Counted from the first letter of the stretch, positions 6,398 through 14,998 are shown. The stretch: 29,161 nucleotides of DNA from CAYLWW01 sp964387585 (GCA_964387585.1 CAYLWW010000005.1:1-29161); one strand, 5' to 3'. Made by a program: numbers and translations. The notes: a model not told the origin generated them from the sequence alone.

Positions 6398-9271
6398 TTA
6401 AATTAGCTCTAGTTTTCTGCTTTCTTCTATTATTTCAAATGCTTCTACCACATCTCGCTCTTTTATATCCTCGAAATTTTCTAAAGCTATACCACATTCA
6501 AAGCCCTCTTTGACTTCGCGTACATCTTCTTTTTGTCTTTTTAACGACTTAAGCTTACCTTCGTATATTACTATATTATCTCTTAATAGCCTTATATGTG
6601 CACCACGCTTAACTAATCCTTCTGTGACGTAACAGCCAGCAATTTTACCAAATTTGCTTAAATCAAATACTTTACGTATTTCTGTATATCCTAAAATTTT
6701 CTCTTTCGTTAAAGGAGTTAGTAAACCAGTCATGGCTACTTTTATATCGTCTAGTAAGTTATATATAATAGAGTAGTAGCGTACGTCTATACCTGAAGAT
6801 TTGGCCATTTCTTTAGCATTAGAATTAGCTCGTACATTAAATCCCATCACTAATGCTTTTGATGCTGCCGCTAAAGTTACATCAGATTCAGTAATACCTC
6901 CTACTCCGTAATGTAAAATTTTTAGCACTACTTCATTGTTAGAAAACTTATTTAAACTATGAACTATAGCTTCTGCCGAACCATGTACATCAGCTTTTAT
7001 TATTATTGCTAGTTCTTTTACTCCTGACTTCGCTTGTGAAAACATCTGATCAACTGATATTTTACGTGTCGATGCTACTATTTTCCTTTCTTTTTCTTGC
7101 TGCAATCTAAATTCTGCAAGATCTTTTGCCATTTTTTCATCTTTTAATACTATGAACTCATCTCCAGCCTGTGGGTTACCACTTAAACCAAAAACTTCGA
7201 TTGGGGTAGAAGGGCAAGCTTCTTTTATTATGTTTCCTTTATCATCATGCATGAATCTTACACGGCCGTATGCAGAGCCTGCCACTACTAAATCACCAGT
7301 TTTTAAAGTACCTTTCTGTACTAAAAATGTTACCACTCCTCCTTTAGCCTTATCTACTTTGGCTTCTATAACTCTGCCTCTAGCATTTCTTTGATAATTA
7401 GATTGAAGATTTAAGAAATCTGCTTGTAGTATTATTGCCTCTTCAAGTTTTTCAAGTCCAATTTTTTGTTTAGCAGATACTTGTATAACCATTACATCTC
7501 CTCCCATATCATCAGGTACCAGCTCATGTGAAAGCAAAGCATTTTTAACATATTCAAAGTTTGCATTAGGCTTATCTATTTTATTAACTGCAACCACTAT
7601 AGGAACATTAGCAGCTTTGGCGTGGTGTATAGCTTCTATAGTTTGAGCTTTTATCCCATCATCAGCTGCTACTACTAGCACCACTATATCTGTAACTTGC
7701 GCACCTCTCATACGCATAGCAGTAAAAGCCTCATGTCCTGGAGTATCTAAAAAGGTAATTGATTTATCATTTTTTAAATGTATTTTATGTGCGCCTATAT
7801 GTTGAGTTATTCCCCCTGACTCTCCCGCTGCAACATCAGTTGATCGTAAAGCATCAAGTAAAGATGTTTTTCCGTGATCAACATGTCCCATAACTGTTAC
7901 TATAGGAGCGCGCCATTGTAATGTAATTTCATCATCTTCAGTATCTTCAGTAAGTTTTTTTATCCAATCTTCACTATTAAATCTTTTAGCTTTATGTCCA
8001 AATTCGTTTACTATTAGTTCAGCTGTATCTGAATCGATAAATTGATTTATTGTTACCATTACTCCTAATTTAATTAATGACTTGAGGACGTTGCTTGCTT
8101 TTTCTGCCATTCTCGAGGAAAGCTCTTGTACAGTAATAAAATCTGGTATTATTACCTCTTTAGTTACTTTTTCTGTACTTATAGCTAAGTTATGAGAAGA
8201 TTTATTCCTTTTTTTACTGCTATTATAACGTTGTTGTTTAGGTGCGGTTCCCAAATATTTTCGTTTTGAAGCAGTTTCTGCATCTTCACTATCTATCATA
8301 AGTAATTGCGAAGCAGTTAATTTGCGACTTGCTTCTTGACGTTGTTTAGGAGGAGTTTTCTTCCCTTGTGCTAATGCCGCAACATTATCTTCAGTATCCA
8401 AATATGAATCAGGTTTTTTGTTCTTTCCGACTTCTAATCCTGAATTTTCTCGGGTAATTTGCTTACTTTTAGAGAAATTAGTGTTTGGTTTTTTAGCTTC
8501 GTCTGAATCTGATTTGTTTTTTTGATTGATTGCAGCACTATCTTCTGATTGTTTATCATCAGCTTCAGCAACTACTTCCTCTACATTTATTTGTTTACGA
8601 TATAATTGATCAAGGTTCCGTACTCTTCCTTTATTCTGTAAATTTGGTCTATCTTTTAAAGATTTTATACTTTCTTCTGTCAGCTTTTCCTTTTTTTCTT
8701 CAATAATTACAAGAGTTTCACTATCAGCTGTATTTTCAACCAAGTTTACTGCAGTCTCTATTATTTGTGTAACTTCTTCTATATTTTCACTTTCACCATT
8801 GTACTCTTCCTGCTTAATATCAGAAATCATTTCTTGATCTAGTGTTGAATTTTCATTTAATTCTTCTTGATTGTCGCTATTTACTTTCAAATCTTCAAGA
8901 ATTTTTTCACCACTTTCTTTATAATCGCTTATTATAATTTCAGATTCGGCTTCTTCAAACACTTTATCTTTTTGCGGTTCGTTAGATGTATTGCTTTGTT
9001 GCTCTGCAAGCTTTAGTGCTGTTAAACGGCTGCTTTTTTCTTGTTCTGTTAAGCTGCCTAGCATATCTTGTGGTCTGTTATTACCTTTATTTTTACCTTT
9101 TGTTATAACAACTACTGGGACTTTACTACCCATTTTATGGTGAGTAACTTGCTGTTTTTTTGCACTGCCAATATCTGCTAACCTTCCTACATTGCTTAAA
9201 TTCAATTCTGTCTTGAGCCCTAATACTTTGCGGCTTTTTGGTTGGCTATTATTTTGGTTATTATCAGTCAT
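6398..9271 (-). CDS. infB: Translation initiation factor IF-2
   Basis: A 957-residue IF-2, the GTPase that brings initiator tRNA to the 30S subunit. Residues 1-360 are low-complexity and highly charged (Glu, Lys, Asn, Ser). An IF2_N-type helical domain follows at about 368-430. The G domain has the P-loop GHVDHGKT (462-469), DTPGH (509-513) and NKID (563-566). The C-terminal domains II-IV follow, with YTEIRKVFDLSKFGKIAGC near 855-873 typical of the C2 (fMet-tRNA binding) region. The protein is longer than E. coli IF-2 (890), with the excess in the variable N-terminus. The ATG is preceded by AAAAGGA ten bases away, a good ribosome binding site. It lies downstream of nusA but 333 bases away, with its own promoter candidate. 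Confidence 0.98.
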   Translation of the reverse strand: MTDNNQNNSQPKSRKVLGLKTELNLSNVGRLADIGSAKKQQVTHHKMGSKVPVVVITKGKNKGNNRPQDMLGSLTEQEKSSRLTALKLAEQQSNTSNEPQKDKVFEEAESEIIISDYKESGEKILEDLKVNSDNQEELNENSTLDQEMISDIKQEEYNGESENIEEVTQIIETAVNLVENTADSETLVIIEEKKEKLTEESIKSLKDRPNLQNKGRVRNLDQLYRKQINVEEVVAEADDKQSEDSAAINQKNKSDSDEAKKPNTNFSKSKQITRENSGLEVGKNKKPDSYLDTEDNVAALAQGKKTPPKQRQEASRKLTASQLLMIDSEDAETASKRKYLGTAPKQQRYNSSKKRNKSSHNLAISTEKVTKEVIIPDFITVQELSSRMAEKASNVLKSLIKLGVMVTINQFIDSDTAELIVNEFGHKAKRFNSEDWIKKLTEDTEDDEITLQWRAPIVTVMGHVDHGKTSLLDALRSTDVAAGESGGITQHIGAHKIHLKNDKSITFLDTPGHEAFTAMRMRGAQVTDIVVLVVAADDGIKAQTIEAIHHAKAANVPIVVAVNKIDKPNANFEYVKNALLSHELVPDDMGGDVMVIQVSAKQKIGLEKLEEAIILQADFLNLQSNYQRNARGRVIEAKVDKAKGGVVTFLVQKGTLKTGDLVVAGSAYGRVRFMHDDKGNIIKEACPSTPIEVFGLSGNPQAGDEFIVLKDEKMAKDLAEFRLQQEKERKIVASTRKISVDQMFSQAKSGVKELAIIIKADVHGSAEAIVHSLNKFSNNEVVLKILHYGVGGITESDVTLAAASKALVMGFNVRANSNAKEMAKSSGIDVRYYSIIYNLLDDIKVAMTGLLTPLTKEKILGYTEIRKVFDLSKFGKIAGCYVTEGLVKRGAHIRLLRDNIVIYEGKLKSLKRQKEDVREVKEGFECGIALENFEDIKERDVVEAFEIIEESRKLELI

Positions 9272-9604
9272 TTAATTGAAATCCTTTTATTTTAACTCTG
9301 CTCAATAATGCTTTGCTTATTATTATAGTAAATTAATGATAATTTGGCGAGTAGTTTAATATTATTAGTACCTATTATAATTTCACATTTTCATCTAAAA
9401 TTTATTGGTACTTTTCAAAGCTTAATGTTTATACTTAATGAGCAGCAAAATAAACATATAAGCGCTCAGAATTGATTTTATTAAAGTATAGTAAAGTTCT
9501 TTTCGAAAAAACGATATATTCACTCTTTTATTAATATTAAGTCGAGAGCAAATATGTTGTTTTAATTTATTACCGATTGAATATAAATTGATATTTTGGA
9601 CATT
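9272..9604. other. Spacer between nusA and infB
   Basis: 333 bases with no recognisable gene. In many bacteria ylxR (and sometimes ylxQ) lies between nusA and infB, but no such protein can be read here. On the minus strand the nusA frame stays open for 60 codons past the nusA stop, ending at 9422-9424. A promoter-like sequence for infB lies at 9322-9350. A weak A+T stem-loop (AATAAT/ATTATT) lies near 9304-9325. Confidence 0.5.
9322..9350 (-). promoter_or_regulatory. Candidate infB promoter
   Basis: On the minus strand TCGCCA (9345-9350, four of six matches to TTGACA) is followed after exactly 17 bases by a perfect TATAAT (9322-9327). It lies 50 bases upstream of the infB ATG, leaving room for a short leader with the AAAAGGA ribosome binding site. 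This suggests that infB is transcribed at least partly independently of nusA. Confidence 0.5.
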
Positions 9605-11155
9605 TTAATTAGTTTCCCAAGATTTTTCTCTAGCAGTCATTATTAATTGATTGATAACAGAAATATCATAATCATAACCACTTTTAGCTAATTTGACTCT
9701 GAGTTCTTCGTTATCTAATTCTGCTAATTCCTCTAATGAATCTATGCCGCAATTCTTTAATTCAGATACGGTTGATTCAGGGAAACAACTAGAAAGATAT
9801 TCAAGTCCATTATTTTCTATATTTTCATCGCTACTATTAGTTATCTCAAGAGTTTTTTCGTATTCAATAGCTCGTTCTATTAACTCATTAGCTATAATCT
9901 CATCGAGGCCTTGTATACTCATTAATTCTTGTGGTGTAGCTGAGGCTAATTCGGATATGCTAGTGTAACCTTCTGCTGCTAATAGTTGAGCTAATATTTC
10001 CTCTAAATCTAAACTTGTAATAAATAACTGAGTTATAGTATTAAACTCTTCCTGGCGTCTCTTTGTCTCGCTCTCTTCTGTCATGATCATAACATTAAAC
10101 TCGACTAGTTCAGATACGAGCTTTATATTTTGTCCTCTTCTACCTATTGCACTGCTTTGCTTGCTCTCATCGACTACAACTTCAATTCTATTATGATATT
10201 CATCTATAATAACTTTTAATACTTCTATAGGTGCTAAGGCATTCACTACTAGCTTAACTGGATCAGATGACCATTGTAATATATCTATTTTTTCGCCTTT
10301 TAGTTCATTAATTACCGCTTGTACTCTTGCTCCTCTAATACCTACACAAGATCCTACTGGGTCTATCGAATTGTCAGAAGCATAAACTGCTACTTTAGAA
10401 CGCGAACCAGGATCTCTCGCTACTTCTTTTATTTCAATTAAATTATCGTATATTTCCGGCACTTCTTGGGCAAATAATTTCATTACAAATTCTTTATTAG
10501 TTCTAGAGAGTATTATCTGCGGTCCATAAGAGTTTCTATCTATATCCAATAGGTATGCTTTGACACGGTCTCCTTGCCTATAGTCGTCGGTCTTAAGTAA
10601 GGAGCCTCTATTTAAAATAGCATCAGCACTACCAAGCTTTACTATTACGTTGCCAAATTCTACTTTATCTACGACACCTTGTACTATTTCTCCTATTCTG
10701 CCCTTGAATTCTTCATATTGTTTTTCTCTTTCTAGTTCCTTAACTTTACTTACTATAACATTTTTTGCTACTTGAGCGGTTAGACGACTTAAATCAAGAG
10801 GAGGGAGCTGCTCATACATGTAGTCACCAACTGCTGCATCAGGATCTTTAGCAAGTGCATCACTTAGATTTATTTTAGCTATTTCACTGCTGACATCCTC
10901 CTCAAAAGCAATATCTGGATTTTCTTGAGTTACTTGATCATCTACCACTAACATTTCACGAAATAGTTTTACTTCGCCTGTTTTACGGTCTATTTTTACT
11001 ATTAAAGAGTGCTCATGGCCATACTTACGCCTTGCTGCTACTTTAATAGTATCCTCTAATGCAGTAAGTATGCTTTCCCTAGGTATCGACTTTTCCCTAG
11101 CTACTGCGTCAGCGACTTGTAAAATCTCTGTATTACCGAAGCTCTTTATTGCCAT
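9605..11155 (-). CDS. nusA: Transcription termination/antitermination factor NusA
   Basis: A 516-residue NusA, which binds RNA polymerase and nascent RNA and affects pausing, termination and antitermination. Domain order is an N-terminal polymerase-binding domain (about 1-130), an S1 domain (about 150-215, beginning near GEIVQGVVDKVEFG), KH1 with GIRG at 272-275, KH2 with GRRG at 338-341, and a C-terminal part with two acidic helix-hairpin-helix repeats (about 375-435 and 450-510). Length is normal for Alphaproteobacteria. The start MAIKSFGN is supported by family similarity; no Shine-Dalgarno is visible in the A+T-only leader. rimP, which usually precedes nusA, is absent here: the 301 bases upstream hold no gene. 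Confidence 0.97.
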   Translation of the reverse strand: MAIKSFGNTEILQVADAVAREKSIPRESILTALEDTIKVAARRKYGHEHSLIVKIDRKTGEVKLFREMLVVDDQVTQENPDIAFEEDVSSEIAKINLSDALAKDPDAAVGDYMYEQLPPLDLSRLTAQVAKNVIVSKVKELEREKQYEEFKGRIGEIVQGVVDKVEFGNVIVKLGSADAILNRGSLLKTDDYRQGDRVKAYLLDIDRNSYGPQIILSRTNKEFVMKLFAQEVPEIYDNLIEIKEVARDPGSRSKVAVYASDNSIDPVGSCVGIRGARVQAVINELKGEKIDILQWSSDPVKLVVNALAPIEVLKVIIDEYHNRIEVVVDESKQSSAIGRRGQNIKLVSELVEFNVMIMTEESETKRRQEEFNTITQLFITSLDLEEILAQLLAAEGYTSISELASATPQELMSIQGLDEIIANELIERAIEYEKTLEITNSSDENIENNGLEYLSSCFPESTVSELKNCGIDSLEELAELDNEELRVKLAKSGYDYDISVINQLIMTAREKSWETN

Positions 11156-11215
11156 CTATATATTATATATAACTTAATTTTTTTATTATTTAAAAAGATA
11201 TAACCATTACAAAAT

Positions 11216-11244
11216 ACGATAAATCATATTAATAAGGCCTTCAA
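11216..11244 (-). promoter_or_regulatory. Candidate nusA promoter
   Basis: On the minus strand TTGAAG (11239-11244) is followed after 17 bases by TATCGT (11216-11221). Each hexamer matches four of six consensus bases. It is 60 bases upstream of the nusA ATG. The match is moderate and the call tentative. Confidence 0.33.
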
Positions 11245-11430
11245 CTTACTTTTCTTAACTTATTAACTTAAGCTTAAGATTTATCTCTTATTAATTAAAT
11301 AAAAAGCAAAAGTAGTTTGAGATGATAACTTTATTTTATATTTTTATTTACTATGTGAAAATCATTAAAAAAAGTTAATTTAACTAAATATAATTAATCA
11401 AACTAGCACAAGCTGTAATGTAATATATTT

Positions 11431-11455
11431 AAATAATTTATACTATAAATTATTT
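11431..11455 (-). terminator. 25-base palindrome at the end of the HU gene
   Basis: AAATAATTTATA (11431-11442) is exactly complementary to TATAAATTATTT (11444-11455) around a single central base. It begins two bases past the HU stop codon on the minus strand. It is made only of A-T pairs apart from the centre, and no long U run follows, so a terminator role is a guess from its position. Confidence 0.35.
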
Positions 11456-11456
11456 T

Positions 11457-11732
11457 TTATTTATTTACTGCTTCTTTTAATCCTTTTCCAGGAACAAATT
11501 TAGGCCTTTTACTTTCTGGTAATCTCATTTCTTGTCCATTTTGAGGATTTCTTACTGTTTTAGCTTTAACTGTTGCTACTTTAAAAGTTCCAAATCCTAC
11601 CATTCTTATTTCTTCTTTATCAGCTAGGCTTTTCTTTATTACTTTTAAAACTACATCTAATAAGCGCGCAGCTTCTGTTTTGGTGATTGCTGCTTCTTCA
11701 GCAAAAACACTTACAAATTCACTTTTGTTCAC
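11457..11732 (-). CDS. HU/IHF-family DNA-binding protein
   Basis: A small basic histone-like protein of the HU/IHF family, which bends and compacts DNA as a dimer. The core reads VNKSEFVSVFAEE at the start, then GFGTFKVATVKAKTVRNPQ and RLPESKRPKFVPGKGLKEAVN. The NPQNG region is the DNA-binding arm and FVPGKGLKEAVN the conserved C-terminal helix. I place the start at the GTG at 11732 (91 residues, the normal length). AAGGA lies seven bases before it, and HU proteins begin at this (M/V)NKSE position. A longer frame from another GTG at 11786 would add 18 residues, but that codon falls at or ahead of the predicted transcription start. HU versus IHF cannot be decided with certainty. Confidence 0.93.
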   Translation of the reverse strand: MNKSEFVSVFAEEAAITKTEAARLLDVVLKVIKKSLADKEEIRMVGFGTFKVATVKAKTVRNPQNGQEMRLPESKRPKFVPGKGLKEAVNK

Positions 11733-11787
11733 AGTTTTATCCTTTAATTTAATTGATTTTAAATAACTAAAAATTTTCGCTAACACT

Positions 11788-11796
11788 AAGATAGCA
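11788..11796 (-). promoter_or_regulatory. Extended -10 of the HU gene
   Basis: On the minus strand TGC-TATCTT gives an extended -10 (TGn plus four of six matches). No good -35 is present. Transcription would start near 11781, about 50 bases before the GTG at 11732, which fits the ribosome-binding-site evidence for that start. Confidence 0.4.
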
Positions 11797-11910
11797 GAGC
11801 TAATATATCAAGATAAATTTTAAAAATCTACACATGAATAAATATTTTTATTGAATATGTGATTTATTTATCTGTAATATATTATTAAAACAATATTAAA
11901 TCGCTGTTTT

Positions 11911-11928
11911 AATTAATTATAATTAATT
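11911..11928. repeat. 18-bp perfect palindrome in the HU-virB3 spacer
   Basis: AATTAATTATAATTAATT is its own reverse complement. It lies midway between two divergent transcription units, a position suited to an operator or a curved-DNA site. In sequence this A+T-rich it could be chance. Confidence 0.35.
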
Positions 11929-12124
11929 GAATTTAATAAAAATTAAACGAAAAAATCTATATTTTAAGCTTAATAAAGCTATTATTGTTTTTACACGTAT
12001 ACGATTTTTCTTTTATTTTCTTTAAGTTTATCTTAAGCTAAGTTTTTTAGTAAGTGTTTTTTTATTATTTATGTTAGTCGACTACGTTTACTGAAAAATT
12101 AATTAAAAGTACTTCATACTATAT

Positions 12125-12155
12125 TTGACATATATTATAGTATGAATATTACTAT
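12125..12155 (+). promoter_or_regulatory. Candidate promoter of the virB locus
   Basis: A perfect -35 hexamer TTGACA (12125-12130) lies 60 bases upstream of the virB3 ATG. Possible -10 hexamers are TATTAC at 12147-12152 (spacing 16) and TACTAT at 12150-12155 (spacing 19), each four of six. The perfect -35 in A+T-rich sequence at the head of a five-gene run is the main support. Confidence 0.42.
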
Positions 12156-12190
12156 TTTGAAAAATATTTTTTAAAAATTATCTTTTTAAC

Positions 12191-12481
12191 ATGCCAGGAG
12201 AACTTCAATCTGATCCTTTATTTGTAGGTCTTACTAGGCCTCCTATGTTATTTGGGGTAAGCTATACATTTGCTCTTCTTAATGCTTTTATATGTATGTT
12301 TACTTATGTTGTTACTTCAGATTTTCATTATCTAGCTATCCTTTTTCCAATGCACTTGGTTGGGTACTTTTTTTGTTCTAAAGATCCTTTGTTTTTAGAT
12401 TTATTTAAGATAAAATTGCAAAAATGTTCTCGTAGCAAGAATAGATTTTATCATGGAGCTAATTCATATGATCCATATTAA
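12191..12481 (+). CDS. virB3: Type IV secretion protein VirB3
   Basis: A 96-residue inner-membrane protein of the VirB3 family, a small component at the base of the type IV secretion channel that works with VirB4. The segment DPLFVGLTRPPMLFGVSY (8-25) contains the family hallmark LTRPPM. One or two hydrophobic helices follow (about 17-62), then a conserved DPLFLDLF (65-72) and a polar tail. Length is normal. The gene is first of a run with virB4 (22 bases downstream) and three virB6 genes. The ribosome binding site is weak. Confidence is high because of the motif and the neighbour. Confidence 0.95.
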   Translation: MPGELQSDPLFVGLTRPPMLFGVSYTFALLNAFICMFTYVVTSDFHYLAILFPMHLVGYFFCSKDPLFLDLFKIKLQKCSRSKNRFYHGANSYDPY

Positions 12482-12503
12482 AATTTAGGAACTTTTATTT
12501 ATA

Positions 12504-14915
12504 ATGTTAAAATTAGCTTTTAGTAAAGCCGAGAGGCAAAATATTGCTGATAATGAGTATAAAACTAATGGGTTTATACCATACTTAATGCATTGGAATG
12601 AAAATACTGTCTTAACTATAAATAATGAGTTAATTCAAGTAGTAAAAGTGGGAGGTTTTTCTTTCGAAACTGCTGATGATGAAGATGTGGATATAAAAAA
12701 GAACATGCGAAATATGCTTTTTAAAGGCATGGGTGCCGGAGAGCTTGGGTTGTATTTTCATATTGTTAGAAGAAAACAAAGGCCATATCCAGATAATTAT
12801 GTAAGCGTTGATATGCCAGATGGATTTCCTTCATACTTAGATCAAAATTGGGTAAATAGGTATAAGGATAAAAGAGCTTTTGTTAATGATTTATATATTT
12901 CAGTGATAAGAAAAGCTGAAACTGGCTTAGGGGCCATAGAGAAGCTAATACAGAAAGTTTTTTTTGGTGGTGGCAAAGATTATAAGAGCAGAGTGATGAC
13001 TGAAGCTTATGAGCAACTGGAAGAGGCAACGGGAAGGGTAGTAAATACTTTACGTGAGTATAACCCTCAAATTTTAGGTTTGCGTTATTCTGATAAAGCT
13101 TGCTATTCAGAACTGGCTGAATTTTTTTCTAATATTGTTAATTGTGGTAACGGAAACAAAGTATTATATGTTCCTGATAATTTAAATAAATATATTTGTA
13201 ATAATAGATTATATTTTGGTAGAAGGGTTATTGAATCGAAAAATTTAGACGGTAGCAGTAGTTTTGCTGGAATAGTAAGTATGAAAGATTATGGGCCTAA
13301 AACTTGGGCAGGTATTTTAGATTCTTTTTTACAAATGCCTTTTGAATTTATTATTTCTCAGTCTTTTCAATTTGCCAATAAGCAATCAGCTATAAATAAA
13401 ATGCAGTTGCAGCAAAATCGTATGATTCAATCTCAAGATAAAGCTATATCTCAGATAATCGAGATAGGAGAGGCTTTGGATAAAGCTATGAGTGGTGATA
13501 TTGGTTTTGGGCAACATCACTTAACAGTTATGTGTATTGCTGATAACATTAAGAGGTTAGAAAATTATTTATCCATAACATCAGTACAATTGACTAATAC
13601 AGGAGGCATAGGGATACGTGAGAAAACTAACTTAGAGCCTGCTTTTTGGGCTCAATTGCCTGGTAATTTTAGTTTTATTGTAAGATCTTCTATAATTAAT
13701 ACTTTAAATTTAGCCTCTTTCAACTCTTTACATAATTATCCTTTAGGTAAACAAAAAGGTAATCATTGGGGTGATGCTGTTACCGTTTTAGATACCACTT
13801 CGGGGACTCCTTATTACTTTAATTTTCATTTACGTGATGTTGGCCATACTACTATAATAGGACCAACTGGAGCTGGAAAAACTGTAATGATGAACTTTCT
13901 TTGTGCTCAAGCGCAAAAGTTTAAATGTAGATTGTTTTTTTTTGATAAAGATCGTGGTGCTGAAATTTTTTTACGTGCTATTAATGGAATTTATACTGTT
14001 ATTGATCCTAGTAAAAATTGTGGATTCAATCCCTTGCAATTGGATGATATTGGAGAAAACAGAACCTTTTTACTTGATTGGTTAAAGCAATTAGTATCGG
14101 TTAATGGTGAGCAAGTTAGCGCTGAAGATATAGCTTTACTTACTACCGCTATTAATGGGAATTATAAATTAGAGAAAAAGGATAGAACGCTTTCTAATAT
14201 TTCTGCTTTTTTAGGTCTAGAGGGTCCAGGTACCCTTGCGGGCAGGTTAGCTATGTGGCATAGCATAGGCTCTCATGCAAGGGTTTTTGATAATGAAGAA
14301 GATATGATTGATTTTGGTAAGGGGATGGTATTTGGGTTTGAGATGGCTGAAGTTTTGAAAGATAAAGCTAGTTTAGGTCCTGTTCTTTCTTATATTTTCC
14401 ATCGTATTAATATGTCTTTAGATGGTACTCCCACTATGATAGTACTAGATGAAGCTTGGGCATTAATAGATAATCCAATATTTGCTCCTAGAATTAAAGA
14501 TTGGTTAAAAGTGTTACGTAAGCTTAATACTTTTGTTGTATTTGCCACTCAAAGTGTTGAAGATGCTAGTAAAAGTACTATAAGCGATACTCTAATACAG
14601 CAAACAGCTACTCAGATATTCCTTCCTAACTTAAAAGCCACTTCTGTATATCGTACAGCTTTTATGTTAAGTGAGAGAGAGTTTCAATTAATTAAGACTA
14701 CCGATCCTGGTAGTCGTTATTTTTTGATTAAACAAGGAAACGATGCAGTGGTTGCTAGAATTGATTTATCAGGTATGGACGATATAATTAATGTTTTATC
14801 AGGTAGAGCAGATACAGTTATTATTTTAGATGAGATAAGAAGTCAGTTTGGTGATGATCCTAATATTTGGTTATCTAAATTTACTCAACGCTTAAAGGAA
14901 TTAAAAGATCAGTAA
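12504..14915 (+). CDS. virB4: Type IV secretion ATPase VirB4
   Basis: An 803-residue VirB4 ATPase, which powers assembly and substrate transfer in the type IV secretion system from the cytoplasmic face of the inner membrane. The N-terminal half is the CagE/TrbE/VirB-type domain. The ATPase core has the Walker A motif GPTGAGKT at 453-460 and the Walker B segment MIVLDEAW at 645-652, and VFATQSVEDA near 690 matches the family's following motif. Length is normal. It follows virB3 by 22 bases. After its stop the sequence can form several alternative stem-loops (14940-14998) before the first virB6. Rickettsiales often have a second virB4 elsewhere, which cannot be judged here. Confidence 0.98.
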   Translation: MLKLAFSKAERQNIADNEYKTNGFIPYLMHWNENTVLTINNELIQVVKVGGFSFETADDEDVDIKKNMRNMLFKGMGAGELGLYFHIVRRKQRPYPDNYVSVDMPDGFPSYLDQNWVNRYKDKRAFVNDLYISVIRKAETGLGAIEKLIQKVFFGGGKDYKSRVMTEAYEQLEEATGRVVNTLREYNPQILGLRYSDKACYSELAEFFSNIVNCGNGNKVLYVPDNLNKYICNNRLYFGRRVIESKNLDGSSSFAGIVSMKDYGPKTWAGILDSFLQMPFEFIISQSFQFANKQSAINKMQLQQNRMIQSQDKAISQIIEIGEALDKAMSGDIGFGQHHLTVMCIADNIKRLENYLSITSVQLTNTGGIGIREKTNLEPAFWAQLPGNFSFIVRSSIINTLNLASFNSLHNYPLGKQKGNHWGDAVTVLDTTSGTPYYFNFHLRDVGHTTIIGPTGAGKTVMMNFLCAQAQKFKCRLFFFDKDRGAEIFLRAINGIYTVIDPSKNCGFNPLQLDDIGENRTFLLDWLKQLVSVNGEQVSAEDIALLTTAINGNYKLEKKDRTLSNISAFLGLEGPGTLAGRLAMWHSIGSHARVFDNEEDMIDFGKGMVFGFEMAEVLKDKASLGPVLSYIFHRINMSLDGTPTMIVLDEAWALIDNPIFAPRIKDWLKVLRKLNTFVVFATQSVEDASKSTISDTLIQQTATQIFLPNLKATSVYRTAFMLSEREFQLIKTTDPGSRYFLIKQGNDAVVARIDLSGMDDIINVLSGRADTVIILDEIRSQFGDDPNIWLSKFTQRLKELKDQ

Positions 14916-14939
14916 TTGAATTTATGAAAATATATTAAC

Positions 14940-14998
14940 GTTATTATAAATTGTAATAACTATTTGTTGAAATAAAGTTATTTTTTATATAACTTTTT
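14940..14998 (+). promoter_or_regulatory. Attenuator-like set of alternative stem-loops after virB4
   Basis: Four short segments are complementary in sequence order. Segment 1 is GTTATTA (14940-14946), segment 2 TAATAACT (14954-14961), segment 3 AAAGTTATT (14974-14982) and segment 4 ATAACTTT (14989-14996). Segments 1 and 2 pair over 7 bp, 2 and 3 over 7 bp, and 3 and 4 over 8 bp. The 3:4 stem is followed by a T run (14994-14998), as in an intrinsic terminator. Pairing 2:3 would exclude it. The layout resembles a classical attenuator, but each stem has only one G-C pair. The function is inferred. Confidence 0.35.

Larger units (their letters stand above)
11156..11456. other. Spacer between HU gene and nusA
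   Basis: 301 bases of A+T-rich sequence with no coding frame; in particular there is no rimP-like frame on the minus strand. It holds a nusA promoter candidate (11216-11244) and a 25-base palindrome next to the HU stop codon (11431-11455). Confidence 0.5.
11733..12190. other. Divergent intergenic region between HU gene and virB3
   Basis: 458 bases of strongly A+T-rich DNA between the divergent HU gene and the vir locus, with no coding frame. It contains an extended -10 for the HU gene (11788-11796), a perfect 18-bp palindrome AATTAATTATAATTAATT (11911-11928), an 8-bp palindrome CGTATACG (11997-12004), and a perfect TTGACA element near virB3 (12125-12130). Confidence 0.55.

Noticed and set aside
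9559..9603. A small frame starting at the ATG just after the nusA stop (13 codons)
   Set aside because: Too short, no recognisable sequence and no ribosome binding site.
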